Shown here: positions 25,490 to 33,865 of the stretch, one piece after another
Layout of the letters: each line of letters begins with the position of its first letter
How positions within the stretch are numbered: the first letter of the stretch is position 1
Source of the DNA: JBEVJK01 sp040510195
GTDB lineage: Bacteria; Pseudomonadota; Alphaproteobacteria; Rhizobiales; Rhizobiaceae
Direction of reading: 5' to 3'
Assembly (NCBI GenBank): GCA_040510195.1
Contig: JBEVJK010000038.1
Coordinates: 1-64,000 of the forward strand
DNA: 64,000 nucleotides
The notes under the pieces: model-generated
Told to the model about the DNA's origin: nothing
Database searches by the model: none
What the model saw: the letters and a program-made list of their open reading frames with translations, nothing else
Made by a program: the position numbers and the translations under genes

Positions 25490-28051
25490 CTACTCCGCCG
25501 CCGCCTGGGCGCGCAACGGCCGGATCGGGAAGCGGCAGACGACGGTGGTTCCCCCGTTGCGCGCCGTGTCGATGCGCACTGTGCCGCCATGCAGCTCGAC
25601 GAAGCTCTTGACGATCGACAAGCCAAGACCGGCGCCGCGCCGGCGGCCGCCATTGGTGCGCGACTCGAACCGGTTGAACACGGTGTCGAGCACCTCCGGC
25701 GCCATTCCGGGGCCGTCGTCATGGACCGAGAACTGCACCTCGCCGTCCGCCGTCTCGCAGGCCAGCGTGACGGTGCTGCCCGAAGGGGCGTAGTTGGCAG
25801 CGTTGCTCAACAGGTTGAACAGGATCTGCCGGACGCGATGCTCGTCGGCATTGAAGTGCTGCGGGGCGCGCGACACGTCGATGTCGAGCTTGATCTGGTG
25901 CTCGCGCAGCCGCTCGGCCACCAGCTCGGCCGCGCCGCGCACGGTCTGGTCGACGTCGACCTCGCCGATGTCGAGCTGCATGATCCCCGCATCCACCGTC
26001 GCAAGGTCAAGGATATCGTTCACGATCGTCAAAAGCACGGAGGACGAGGAGCCGATATGCTCCAAATAGTCGCGCTGGCGCTCGCTGAGCGTGCCGGTGG
26101 CCGGCTGCGCGAGAAGCTCCGTGAAGCCGATGATGTTGGTGAGCGGCGAGCGCAGCTCGTAGGATACGTGCTGGACGAAGGCGTTCTTCAGCTCGTCGGC
26201 GCGGCGCAGCGCCTCGTTCTTCTCGGTCAGCGCCCGCTCGACATTGGTGCTGTCGGTGACGTCGACGAAGGTGGTCATCACCTGTCCGTTGGGCAAGTGG
26301 ATGACGGCCGTGCGCAGCACGATGCCGTTCTTGAGCTCGGTCTGGTCGTGTCGGTCGCGACGCTCGTCGTCGAAGCCGGTGACCGCCGCGGCGAAGTCCG
26401 GCCACGGACTCGGGTCGGCGAGCATGTCGCACACCGCCCGGATCTCGGAGATGTGCGTGTTCGGCTTCACGAAGTCGGGGTCCAGTCCCCACAAGCGAGA
26501 GAATGCCGGATTGTTGAGCCGCACCCGCCCATCCGGACCGAACACCACGACGCCTTCGGCCAGATTGTCGAGCGTCTCGCCCTGGACCCGCACCGCCGAA
26601 TTGTAGCGGCTCTCCAGATCCATGCGCTCGGTCAGGTTCTCGAACACCCAGGTCACCCCGCCCTTGGGCTGCGGGCTGGCGATCACCCTGATGGTGCGGC
26701 CGTCGGGCAGGTGCCACCAGTGCTCCTGCGGGTCGACGGTGCGGTAGGCCGAAAGCACCGTCTCCTTCCAGCGCCGCCACTCCGGCTGCTCCGCCAGCTT
26801 GCCGTCGCTGCGCAGGCGATCGAGGACGGCATTGTTGTCGGGCCCGCCCGACAGGAACTGCGCGTCGAGGGCCCACAGCTTCTGGAAGGCCTGGTTGTAG
26901 AAGCCGAGCCGGCCGGTTGCATCGAAGCTGGCGACGGCGGTGGTCAGCTGGTCCAGCGTGTCGGCATGGCTGCGCAGCGTCCGCTCGTAGTCTTCGCGGA
27001 TCGCCTCGGCTGCGCTGCGGTCGGAGGCAATGCCGGCCGATCCTTCGGGGCACGCCACGTCGGTGACGGCATAGAGCCGGCGGTCGCCGTCGACGACGGT
27101 CGAGACGGTCTGCTCGAACACCGGCGCGCTCGCCTGCTGCCCGGTGATCTGCTCGCGAACCTGGCTGCCCAGGAATTCCTTGCCGTCGCGCACCGCGGCC
27201 TGCGGGCTCTCGGCCTCCACCGCCTTCGCGTAGGCCCTGTTGACCCATTTCAGGCGGCCGTCGTCGCTGCGCACCCAGAAGGGCATGTCCAGCGCGTCGA
27301 GCAGCGCCAGCACCGCCTCGCGCTCGGCGATCAGGTTCTGGTTCTCGAGTTTGAAGCGCGCCGCAGTCCGGTGCGCCTCGGCGAGCGACACGAAGCGCAC
27401 CAGCACATGCGACGCCGTCTTGCGCCCGCGCGCTTCCAGCGGCGCCCCGCGCTGCGTTTCCACGACCAGGTCGAACCCCTGGGATTTCTCGCGCAGCCCG
27501 ACGATGGCCTGTTCCAGCGCCGCCGCCGAGCGCGGCATCAGCCAGCGGCCGAAGGCCAGGAAACCGGCCCGGTCCTCGGGCGCCCCCGCCTCGCCCGGCA
27601 AGGCCCCGACGAGCTCCGGCTTGGAATTCTCGCTCGACCAGACGACGATGCGCTGGTCGCGCAGGCTGAGCAGGCCCTCCGACCTCTGCAAGGACGCATT
27701 GAGGTCGGCGACGCGGCTCTGCAGATGCTCGTTGTCGGCCGCCGTGCGGGCCCGCTCGCGGATCAGCCATATGGCCGACAGCATGGCCGCGCCCATCACG
27801 CCCGCGAACACGGCTGCCTGGATCACCTCCAGCGTGCCCACTGAAAGCCCTGCGAGGCCATGCGGCGCCTGGGCCCAGGCCGGCCCGGGCACGGCCGCAT
27901 CCGCCGCCAGAGCAATTCCAGCAAAAGTGAAGAGCCCTCTTACCGCGCTCAGGTGCCACCACGTCGACGGACGCAGATCGCCGCCGCTGACGGAATCCCC
28001 ATCGTCGCCGGAACCGGCGCGCCCCGCATCAAGCGGGCATTGCCCTCGCAT
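25490..28051 (-). CDS. divL: DivL-like sensor kinase homologue with tyrosine in the H-box
   Basis: An 853-residue membrane-anchored PAS histidine-kinase homologue. A hydrophobic N-terminus (VIQAAVFAGVMGAAMLSAIW and an earlier segment) precedes three PAS-like domains (about residues 250-610), a dimerisation domain and an HATPase domain. The H-box reads FVQHVSYELRSPLTNIIGF: the usual phospho-histidine of SHEL is tyrosine (codon 26159-26161, residue 631). This is the DivL hallmark. The N-box (LLSNAANYAPSG), G1 (DDGPGM) and G2 (GAGLGLSIVK) are intact. Caulobacter DivL controls CckA and so CtrA phosphorylation in the cell cycle. ATG at 28049-28051 has GGAGAG upstream. It lies 10 bases before tsaE-amgK. 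Confidence 0.88.
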   Translation of the reverse strand: MRGQCPLDAGRAGSGDDGDSVSGGDLRPSTWWHLSAVRGLFTFAGIALAADAAVPGPAWAQAPHGLAGLSVGTLEVIQAAVFAGVMGAAMLSAIWLIRERARTAADNEHLQSRVADLNASLQRSEGLLSLRDQRIVVWSSENSKPELVGALPGEAGAPEDRAGFLAFGRWLMPRSAAALEQAIVGLREKSQGFDLVVETQRGAPLEARGRKTASHVLVRFVSLAEAHRTAARFKLENQNLIAEREAVLALLDALDMPFWVRSDDGRLKWVNRAYAKAVEAESPQAAVRDGKEFLGSQVREQITGQQASAPVFEQTVSTVVDGDRRLYAVTDVACPEGSAGIASDRSAAEAIREDYERTLRSHADTLDQLTTAVASFDATGRLGFYNQAFQKLWALDAQFLSGGPDNNAVLDRLRSDGKLAEQPEWRRWKETVLSAYRTVDPQEHWWHLPDGRTIRVIASPQPKGGVTWVFENLTERMDLESRYNSAVRVQGETLDNLAEGVVVFGPDGRVRLNNPAFSRLWGLDPDFVKPNTHISEIRAVCDMLADPSPWPDFAAAVTGFDDERRDRHDQTELKNGIVLRTAVIHLPNGQVMTTFVDVTDSTNVERALTEKNEALRRADELKNAFVQHVSYELRSPLTNIIGFTELLAQPATGTLSERQRDYLEHIGSSSSVLLTIVNDILDLATVDAGIMQLDIGEVDVDQTVRGAAELVAERLREHQIKLDIDVSRAPQHFNADEHRVRQILFNLLSNAANYAPSGSTVTLACETADGEVQFSVHDDGPGMAPEVLDTVFNRFESRTNGGRRRGAGLGLSIVKSFVELHGGTVRIDTARNGGTTVVCRFPIRPLRAQAAAE

Positions 28052-28176
28052 GCCTGTCTCTCCGCCGCCGCAGAGGCCGCCGCCAATGCTCGTCAGACCC
28101 TGACCCCCGGAGCTGGCGGCGCCGCGAATCACCTACTCTACCCGCTGACCGAATCGAGGTGAAGAAGCGCCGCCCG

Positions 28177-28212
28177 AAAAAGCAAGGCCGGGCGTAATCG
28201 CTCGCCCGGCCT
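28177..28212 (-). terminator. Terminator of ahcY
   Basis: A perfect 10-base-pair stem (28185-28194 with 28203-28212, AGGCCGGGCG/CGCCCGGCCT) and an 8-base loop follow ahcY on the minus strand. Three bases later comes TTTTT (A run 28177-28181). It lies about 30 bases after the ahcY stop. Confidence 0.85.
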
Positions 28213-28242
28213 GCATAGATGTTGTGTTGTCGTGACCTTAAG

Positions 28243-29643
28243 TCAGTATCTGTAGTGTTCCGGCTTGTAGGGCCCCTGCTGGGTCACGCCGATATAGGAG
28301 GCCTGCTCCTCGCTGAGGCTGGTCAGCTTGGCGCCCAGCTTGTCGAGGTGCAGTCGCGCCACCTTCTCGTCGAGGTGCTTGGGCAGCACGTAGACCTCGT
28401 TCTTGTACTTGCCCGGCTTGGTCCACAGCTCGATCTGCGCCAGCACCTGGTTGGTGAAGGAAGCCGACATCACGAAGCTCGGATGGCCGGTCGCATTGCC
28501 CAGATTGAGCAGCCGGCCTTCCGACAGGAGGAGCAGCCGCTTGCCGTCCGGGAAGCTGATCAGGTCGACCTGCGGCTTGACGTTCGTCCATTTCAGGTTG
28601 CGCAGCGCCGCCACCTGGATCTCGTTGTCGAAGTGGCCGATGTTGCCGACGATCGCCATGTCCTTCATCTGTCGCATGTGATCGAGCGTGATGACGTCGC
28701 GATTGCCTGTCGACGAGATGACGATGTCGGCGGTCGGCGCCGCGTCGTCCAGCGTGACGACCTCGTAGCCGTCCATCGCGGCCTGCAACGCGCAGATCGG
28801 GTCGACCTCGGTGACCTTCACCCGGGCGCCGGCGCCGCGCAGGGAGGCTGCCGAGCCCTTGCCGACGTCGCCATAGCCGCAAACCACGGCCACCTTGCCG
28901 GCCATCATGGTGTCGGTGGCGCGGCGGATGCCGTCGACGAGCGACTCCTTGCAGCCATACTTGTTGTCGAATTTGGACTTGGTCACGCTGTCGTTGACGT
29001 TGATCGCCGGGAAGGGCAGCAGGCCCTTCTTCTGGAGCTGGTAGAGTCTATTGACGCCGGTGGTCGTTTCCTCGGTGACGCCGCGGATGGCCTCGCGGTT
29101 GCGGGTGAAAAAGCCCGGCGTCGCCGCCATGCGCTTCTTGATCTGCGCGAAGAGGATCTCTTCTTCCTCGCTGCCCGGCTTGGACAGCACGTCCTCTCCG
29201 GCCTCGGCACGCGCACCGATCAGGATGTACATGGTGGCGTCGCCACCGTCGTCCAGGATCATGTTGGTGGTGCCGCCATCGGCCCACTGGAAGATCTGGT
29301 CGGTGTAGGCCCAGTACTCGTCCAGCGTCTCGCCCTTCACCGCAAACACCGGGGTGCCGGTAGCAGCGATCGCCGCCGCCGCATGGTCCTGGGTGGAGAA
29401 GATGTTGCAGGAAGCCCAGCGGACGTCGGCGCCCAGCGCCGTCAGCGTCTCGATCAGCACCGCGGTCTGGATGGTCATGTGCAGCGAACCGGAAATGCGG
29501 GCGCCCTTGAGCGGCTTGTCCTTGCCGAAATCTTCGCGGCAGGCGATCAGGCCCGGCATCTCCGTCTCGGCGATTTCGATCTCCTTGCGGCCCCAGTCGG
29601 CCAGCGAAATGTCCTTTACGATATAGTCCTTGGCCTCGGCCAT
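28243..29643 (-). CDS. ahcY: Adenosylhomocysteinase
   Basis: A 466-residue NAD-dependent enzyme that cleaves S-adenosylhomocysteine to adenosine and homocysteine, relieving product inhibition of methyltransferases and feeding the methionine cycle. VVCGYGDVGKGSAASLRG is the NAD-binding loop, and the N-terminal catalytic domain and the C-terminal KPEHYRY tail (NAD-contacting Lys-Tyr) are present. ATG at 29641-29643 (MAEAKDYIVKDISLADWG) is the conventional start; a longer frame of 17 codons has no similarity. A perfect inverted repeat lies 108 bases upstream, a probable operator. The gene ends at a strong terminator. Confidence 0.98.
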   Translation of the reverse strand: MAEAKDYIVKDISLADWGRKEIEIAETEMPGLIACREDFGKDKPLKGARISGSLHMTIQTAVLIETLTALGADVRWASCNIFSTQDHAAAAIAATGTPVFAVKGETLDEYWAYTDQIFQWADGGTTNMILDDGGDATMYILIGARAEAGEDVLSKPGSEEEEILFAQIKKRMAATPGFFTRNREAIRGVTEETTTGVNRLYQLQKKGLLPFPAINVNDSVTKSKFDNKYGCKESLVDGIRRATDTMMAGKVAVVCGYGDVGKGSAASLRGAGARVKVTEVDPICALQAAMDGYEVVTLDDAAPTADIVISSTGNRDVITLDHMRQMKDMAIVGNIGHFDNEIQVAALRNLKWTNVKPQVDLISFPDGKRLLLLSEGRLLNLGNATGHPSFVMSASFTNQVLAQIELWTKPGKYKNEVYVLPKHLDEKVARLHLDKLGAKLTSLSEEQASYIGVTQQGPYKPEHYRY

Positions 29644-29750
29644 CGTGTCGCTCCTGGCTGAACGGGGCTGACGGGTCGCGCGCAGCGCGGCCACAGGCCC
29701 CGGATGATGGCGCCCTGACTAGCAGATCGGGTCCTTTCCGACAATGGGAT

Positions 29751-29766
29751 ATAAAGAAATCTTTAT
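29751..29766. promoter_or_regulatory. Inverted repeat upstream of ahcY, candidate operator
   Basis: ATAAAGA-AA-TCTTTAT is a perfect 7-2-7 inverted repeat between ahcY and the HPr gene, 108 bases upstream of the ahcY ATG. It is strikingly AT-rich for this genome. Read toward ahcY it is directly followed by a TATA-like stretch. Its form suits an ArsR-type dimer; ahcY is controlled by the ArsR-family SahR in many proteobacteria, but I cannot confirm that this is its site. Confidence 0.6.
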
Positions 29767-29806
29767 TCGTGCATATGCTGAATGGAAGCCTCCGGAAGGC
29801 GGAGGG

Positions 29807-30109
29807 TCACGCCTCCTCGCCGAAGCGCGACGCCACCAACGCCTCGATGGCGTCCATCACAGCTCTGGCGTCGCGGCCGCTCGCCGACACCCGGATCGAG
29901 CATCCCGGGCTGGCGGCGAGCATCATCAGGCCCATGATGGAGGTGCCGCCGACGCTGACGCCGTCCTTCTCGACGCTCACCAGCGCATCGAAGCCGCTCA
30001 CCAGCGACACGAATTTGGCGGAGGCGCGCGCATGCAGGCCGCGCTGGTTGACGATGGCGAGGTCGCGCACCAGCGTATGGCTGTCGGCGTCCGCGCCAGG
30101 CGTGTTCAT
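29807..30109 (-). CDS. HPr phosphocarrier protein
   Basis: A 100-residue HPr-fold phosphocarrier. The active histidine is in NQRGLHARASAKFV, and the regulatory serine region is GGTSIMGLMMLAASPG, equivalent to the HprK target Ser46. In alphaproteobacteria without sugar-specific EIIC permeases this protein passes phosphate from PtsP to regulatory EIIA proteins. The start ATG (30107-30109) overlaps the EIIA stop in an ATGA. The adjacent hprK encodes its likely serine kinase. It is the last gene of the chvI-chvG-hprK-EIIA-HPr run. Confidence 0.95.
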   Translation of the reverse strand: MNTPGADADSHTLVRDLAIVNQRGLHARASAKFVSLVSGFDALVSVEKDGVSVGGTSIMGLMMLAASPGCSIRVSASGRDARAVMDAIEALVASRFGEEA

Positions 30110-30507
30110 TTACCGCTCAACAGCTGGCTGGCGACATTGATGTACTTGCGCCCCGCCGCCTGTGCCTCGGCCAGCGCCGCGGCCATGTTGTCGGTCGAGC
30201 GCACGCTGGACAGCTTGATCAGCATCGGCAGGTTCATGCCGGCGATCACCTCGACCCGTCCCGGCTCCATGACGGAGATTGCGAGGTTCGAGGGCGTGCC
30301 GCCGAACATGTCGGTCAGGATGACGACCCCGCTGCCGCTGTCGGCGCGCTCGACGGCCTCCACGATGTCTTGACGGCGGCGCTCCATGTCGTCGTCGGCG
30401 CCGATGGCGACCGTCTCGAAGTTCTGCTGGGCTCCCACGACGTGCTCCACGGCGTTTCGGAACTCCTCGGCCAGTCGACCGTGCGTGACGAGCACGAGTC
30501 CGATCAT
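30106..30507 (-). CDS. PTS EIIA component, mannose type (regulatory)
   Basis: A 133-residue EIIA of the mannose/fructose family. The phospho-accepting histidine is in GLVLVTHGRLAEEF at residue 10, and VVILTDMFGGTPSNLA is the second family block. No EIIB, EIIC or EIID genes are nearby, so it is probably a signalling protein phosphorylated by HPr, as for the equivalent rhizobial ManX protein, rather than part of a sugar importer. GGGAG lies about 10 bases before the ATG (30505-30507). A 173-base gap separates it from hprK. It contains a plausible minus-strand promoter, a TTGTCA and an AAGATA 17 bases apart. Confidence 0.93.
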   Translation of the reverse strand: MIGLVLVTHGRLAEEFRNAVEHVVGAQQNFETVAIGADDDMERRRQDIVEAVERADSGSGVVILTDMFGGTPSNLAISVMEPGRVEVIAGMNLPMLIKLSSVRSTDNMAAALAEAQAAGRKYINVASQLLSGK

Positions 30508-30680
30508 TCTGCGGTGGCTCCCGTCATGGCCCGATTTTTGGGCGCATCATTGGCGGCCGGCCGGCTGCGGGGCCGGCGGCAAGTGCGCTATCTTGTCGAC
30601 GCGCCGCCGGTTGACAAGCCCAATTCTAACAAAGGATTGGCCATTTTGACGCATTTGCGACATGCCTGCCACGGCCTGCC

Positions 30681-31127
30681 CTAGCGGAAGGGCGCAAGCC
30701 CGAAGCGGCTGGCCAGCGCCAGATGCGCCGCCTCGACATTGCGGGCCGGCAGTTCCGCAGAGGCGACGAGGATGCCCTCCAGGCGCTCCGTCCGGTCCTC
30801 CTGGAAGCGCGGCGCTGAGCCCTCCGGGACCAGCCGCACCACCAGGTCGACCACCATCCGCCATTCGCTGGGAAGCGGCCTCGGACCGGCGCCGCGCACC
30901 TCGGCAAGGCCGGCGATCGAAGCCGGCGCCGTGCACAGCAACCGTCCGTGGCTGGCGGCCAAGAAGACCTGGTCGTCGGCGACGAGCCGCGCAAATCGCC
31001 CCTGTGCGCCGAAGCGCGCCACGAGCGATAGCGCGAGCGTCGTCTTGCCGGTGCCCGAAGCGCCGGTGATCAGCACCCCGCGGTCGCCGACGATCAGCGC
31101 GCTGGCATGCAGATTGCGTCCGGCCAC
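30681..31127 (-). CDS. hprK: Short HPr kinase/phosphorylase
   Basis: A 148-residue version of HprK containing only the C-terminal catalytic domain; Firmicute enzymes are about 310 residues with an extra N-terminal domain. Walker A is GVLITGASGTGKTTLALSLV, the RLVADDQVFL acidic pair follows, and LAEVRGAGPRPL corresponds to the HprK signature EIRG. It phosphorylates HPr on serine and can reverse the reaction, linking carbon or nitrogen state to regulation. The GTG start (31125-31127) lies 4 bases after the chvG stop with AAGGG before it. Short HprK is typical of alphaproteobacteria. Confidence 0.92.
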   Translation of the reverse strand: MAGRNLHASALIVGDRGVLITGASGTGKTTLALSLVARFGAQGRFARLVADDQVFLAASHGRLLCTAPASIAGLAEVRGAGPRPLPSEWRMVVDLVVRLVPEGSAPRFQEDRTERLEGILVASAELPARNVEAAHLALASRFGLAPFR

Positions 31128-31131
31128 GCAG

Positions 31132-32910
31132 CTACCCTTCGGCGGGAAGCGTTACCACGAAGCGCGCGCCACGCACTTCGCCGGGCTTGCCGCCGGGGAT
31201 GTTCTCGGCCGTCAACGTACCGCCATGCGCCTCGACGATCTGCCGGCTGATCGAGAGGCCGAGGCCGGAGTTCTGGCCGAAGGCCTCGCCGGCCGGCCTG
31301 TCGGTGTAGAAGCGCTCGAAGATGCGATCGATGTTGTCGGCGCGGATGCCGGGGCCGTTGTCGTCGACCGTCACCATCACATACTTGCCCGTCCGCGACA
31401 GGCCGATGACGATGCGGCCATCCTCGTCCGGAACGAAGGAGCGGGCGTTCTCGATCAGGTTGGTGATCACCTGGCCAAGCCTGAGCTCGTGGCCCAGCAC
31501 GGTGAAGCTGCGCACGCCGTGCGTGGCACGCTCCGGCTCGAACGCGATTTCGACCGCCTTCTTGTGCCGCCGCACCTCGCGCGAGCCGGCCGACAGGTCG
31601 TTGAGGAAGCGCAGCAGATCGACCCGCTCGGCATCCTCGCGCGCCAGCTCGGCGTCGAGCCTCGACGCGTCGGAGATATCGGTGATTAACCGGTCGAGCC
31701 GCCGCACGTCGTGCTGGATCACCTCCATCAGCCGGTTGCGCGAGATTTCGTTCTTGGCCAGCGGCAGCGTCTCGACGGCGCTGCGCAGCGAGGTCAGCGG
31801 GTTCTTGAGCTCGTGCGAGACGTCGGCGGCGAAGCTTTCGATCGCCTCGATCCGATTGTAGAGCGCGTTGGTCATGTCGCGCAGCGCCGTCGACAAATTG
31901 CCGATCTCGTCCTGGCGCTCGGAGAAGTCGGGGATCTCCTCGCGGCTCTTCACGCCCCGCCGCACACGGACCGCAGCGGCGGCGAGCCGGCGCAGCGGAT
32001 TGGCGATGGTGGAGGCAAGCAGCACCGAGAGGATGACGTTGACCAGCGCCGCCACCCCGAACACCCTGAGGATCGAGTTGCGCTCCTCGGCGACGATCTT
32101 GTCGATGTCGCCGCCCTGGGTCGACAGCATCAGCACGCCCATCACCGCCCGGAAGCGCTGGATCGGCACCGCCACCGAGACGATCTGCTCGCCCTGCTCG
32201 CTCACCCTCACCACCGAGGACGGCACGCCGGTCAGCGCCTTCATGACCTCGGGGAAGGCGGCCCCGTTGCCGCCAGGCTGTTCCTTGTAGATCGGCAGGT
32301 CCGAGCGGAATATGCGGGCGATGAACCGCTCGATGTCCGACAGCAGGCCGCGATCCTCCTCGTCCACCGGCGGCAGGTCGTAGCGCAGGATCTGGCCGCG
32401 CGAATAGAGGTGGCGCGAATCGAGCAGCAAATTGGCGTCGCGGTCGAAGATGCGGGCTCGCGTGCGGGTCGGCGAGATGAGCCGCCGGAGCACCGGCGCC
32501 ACGCGCTCCGGATTGATCGGGAAGTCGAGGCTGTCCAGCTGGTCCGAGCCCGGCGCCAGGCTTTCGCCCGCCTGCAGCTCCAACAGCTTCTCAGGGTCGA
32601 TGCTGATCGAATCGGTCTCCACCGTGGCAGAGGCCGCGATCGCGCCGGCGATGATCTCGCCCTGCGTCATCAGGCTTTCGACGCGGGCCTCGATCAGGCC
32701 GTCTCGGAACTGGTTCAGATAGAGGATGCCGGTGACCAGCACGCCGAGCGCGGCGAGGTTGAGGAAAAGGATCCGCCGCGTCAGGCTGGAGAACATGAAG
32801 TGCCCGAGCAGCCGCTGCAGGCGACCGGTCAGCTTGCCGAGAAGCACCGGCGACAGCCAGTTCGGCTGCCCGGCGGCGGCAGGCTTCTTCAACTCGGCCT
32901 CGAGAGTCAT
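31132..32910 (-). CDS. chvG: ChvG/ExoS sensor histidine kinase
   Basis: A 592-residue inner-membrane sensor. TM1 is about residues 47-66 (LFLNLAALGVLVTGILYLNQ), then a periplasmic domain of some 240 residues, TM2 (VFGVAALVNVILSVLLAST), HAMP, an H-box SFAADVSHELKNPLTSLRSA with a normal histidine, N-box QVITNLIENARSF, G1 DDNGPGIRADN and G2 GQNSGLGLSISRQ. In rhizobia and Agrobacterium it senses acid and envelope conditions through periplasmic ExoR and phosphorylates ChvI. I chose ATG at 32908-32910; an upstream frame start would overlap the end of chvI. It follows chvI by 22 bases. Confidence 0.95.
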   Translation of the reverse strand: MTLEAELKKPAAAGQPNWLSPVLLGKLTGRLQRLLGHFMFSSLTRRILFLNLAALGVLVTGILYLNQFRDGLIEARVESLMTQGEIIAGAIAASATVETDSISIDPEKLLELQAGESLAPGSDQLDSLDFPINPERVAPVLRRLISPTRTRARIFDRDANLLLDSRHLYSRGQILRYDLPPVDEEDRGLLSDIERFIARIFRSDLPIYKEQPGGNGAAFPEVMKALTGVPSSVVRVSEQGEQIVSVAVPIQRFRAVMGVLMLSTQGGDIDKIVAEERNSILRVFGVAALVNVILSVLLASTIANPLRRLAAAAVRVRRGVKSREEIPDFSERQDEIGNLSTALRDMTNALYNRIEAIESFAADVSHELKNPLTSLRSAVETLPLAKNEISRNRLMEVIQHDVRRLDRLITDISDASRLDAELAREDAERVDLLRFLNDLSAGSREVRRHKKAVEIAFEPERATHGVRSFTVLGHELRLGQVITNLIENARSFVPDEDGRIVIGLSRTGKYVMVTVDDNGPGIRADNIDRIFERFYTDRPAGEAFGQNSGLGLSISRQIVEAHGGTLTAENIPGGKPGEVRGARFVVTLPAEG

Positions 32911-32932
32911 TCTCCGTCGTCCCGGGCCGGCC

Positions 32933-33652
32933 TCAGGCCTCGCGGAAACGATAGCCGACCCCATACAGCGTTTCGATCATGTCGAAATCGTCGTCGACAG
33001 CCTTGAACTTCTTGCGCAGGCGCTTGATGTGGCTGTCGATCGTCCGATCGTCGACATAGACTTGCTCGTCATAAGCCGAATCCATCAGCGCGTCACGACT
33101 TTTGACGACCCCGGGCCGCTGCGCCAGCGAGTGGAGGATGAGGAACTCGGTCACGGTGAGCGTCACCGGCTCGCCCTTCCACGTGCAGGTGTGGCGCTCC
33201 TGGTCCATCACCAGCTGGCCCCGCTCCAGCGAGCGCGCCTGTTGGCTGGGCGCCTTGGCCGCGGCGTCGCGGGCGCTCGCCCGGCGAAGCACCGCCTTCA
33301 CCCGCTCCACCAGCAGCCGTTGCGAGAACGGTTTGCGTATGAAGTCGTCGGCACCCATCTTGAGACCGAACAGCTCGTCGATCTCGTCGTCCTTCGAGGT
33401 CAGGAAGATCACCGGCAGATCGCTCTTCTGCCTGAGCCGTCGCAACAGCTCCATGCCGTCCATGCGCGGCATCTTGATGTCGAGGATGGCGAGGTTCGGC
33501 GGCCGGGCGGCCAGCCCTTCCAGCGCCGAGGCGCCGTCGGTGTAGGTCTCCACGCGATAGCCCTCCGACTCCAGGGCGATCGACACCGACGTCAAGATGT
33601 TGCGGTCGTCGTCGACCAGCGCGATCGTTGCCATATCGAGCTGCTCCTTCAT
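32933..33652 (-). CDS. chvI: ChvI response regulator (OmpR family)
   Basis: A 239-residue two-domain regulator. The receiver begins TIALVDDDRNILTSVSIALE, its phospho-aspartate is in NLAILDIKMPRMDG, and the conserved lysine is in FIRKPFSQRLL. The C-terminal winged helix (about residues 135-235) contains VTLTVTEFLILHSLAQRPG and DDRTIDSHIKRLRKKF. With ChvG it controls succinoglycan, motility and acid-responsive genes. A second possible start at 33634 (MATIALVDDD), with GGAG 10 bases upstream, matches the family N-terminus better and may be the true one. The intergenic region shared with pckA is rich in inverted repeats. Confidence 0.96.
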   Translation of the reverse strand: MKEQLDMATIALVDDDRNILTSVSIALESEGYRVETYTDGASALEGLAARPPNLAILDIKMPRMDGMELLRRLRQKSDLPVIFLTSKDDEIDELFGLKMGADDFIRKPFSQRLLVERVKAVLRRASARDAAAKAPSQQARSLERGQLVMDQERHTCTWKGEPVTLTVTEFLILHSLAQRPGVVKSRDALMDSAYDEQVYVDDRTIDSHIKRLRKKFKAVDDDFDMIETLYGVGYRFREA

Positions 33653-33715
33653 GAGCGGCGTCCCTTCCTAGGTCAGGAAGGGGCTTGTGGCGGACAAATT
33701 GGGTACAAAATGTGG

Positions 33716-33733
33716 CATGGTCTCTGGACCATG
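33716..33733. repeat. Inverted repeat upstream of chvI
   Basis: CATGGTC-TCTG-GACCATG is a perfect 7-4-7 inverted repeat, 64 bases upstream of the longer chvI start. It could be an operator or a leader hairpin for the chvI transcript. Confidence 0.6.
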
Positions 33734-33739
33734 TTCTGC

Positions 33740-33757
33740 CCGGACGGTCAAGTCCGG
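33740..33757. repeat. Second inverted repeat upstream of chvI
   Basis: CCGGAC-GGTCAA-GTCCGG is a perfect 6-6-6 inverted repeat 6 bases beyond the first. On the minus strand its centre contains TTGACC, which resembles a -35 element for chvI. Confidence 0.55.
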
Positions 33758-33848
33758 ATCGAATGTCGGCGCGATACTCACTTCGCAATGCGCCGAGATT
33801 TTCGCACATACAAACGATTTAAACGAATCTAAAAACCTTAAATCGATT

Positions 33849-33865
33849 AATGATTTGAAATCATT
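33849..33865. promoter_or_regulatory. 17-base palindrome upstream of pckA, candidate operator
   Basis: AATGATTT-G-AAATCATT is a perfect 8-1-8 inverted repeat 63 bases before the pckA ATG, within an AT-rich stretch (about 33810-33870). It partly overlaps a TTGAAA that could be a -35 element. Gluconeogenic genes including pckA are controlled by the LacI-type PckR in Sinorhizobium; whether this is such a site is unknown. Confidence 0.6.

Noticed and set aside
29644..29806. SAH riboswitch in the ahcY leader
   Set aside because: I could not find the conserved SAH-riboswitch core or its pseudoknot pairing; the palindromic operator explains the region better.
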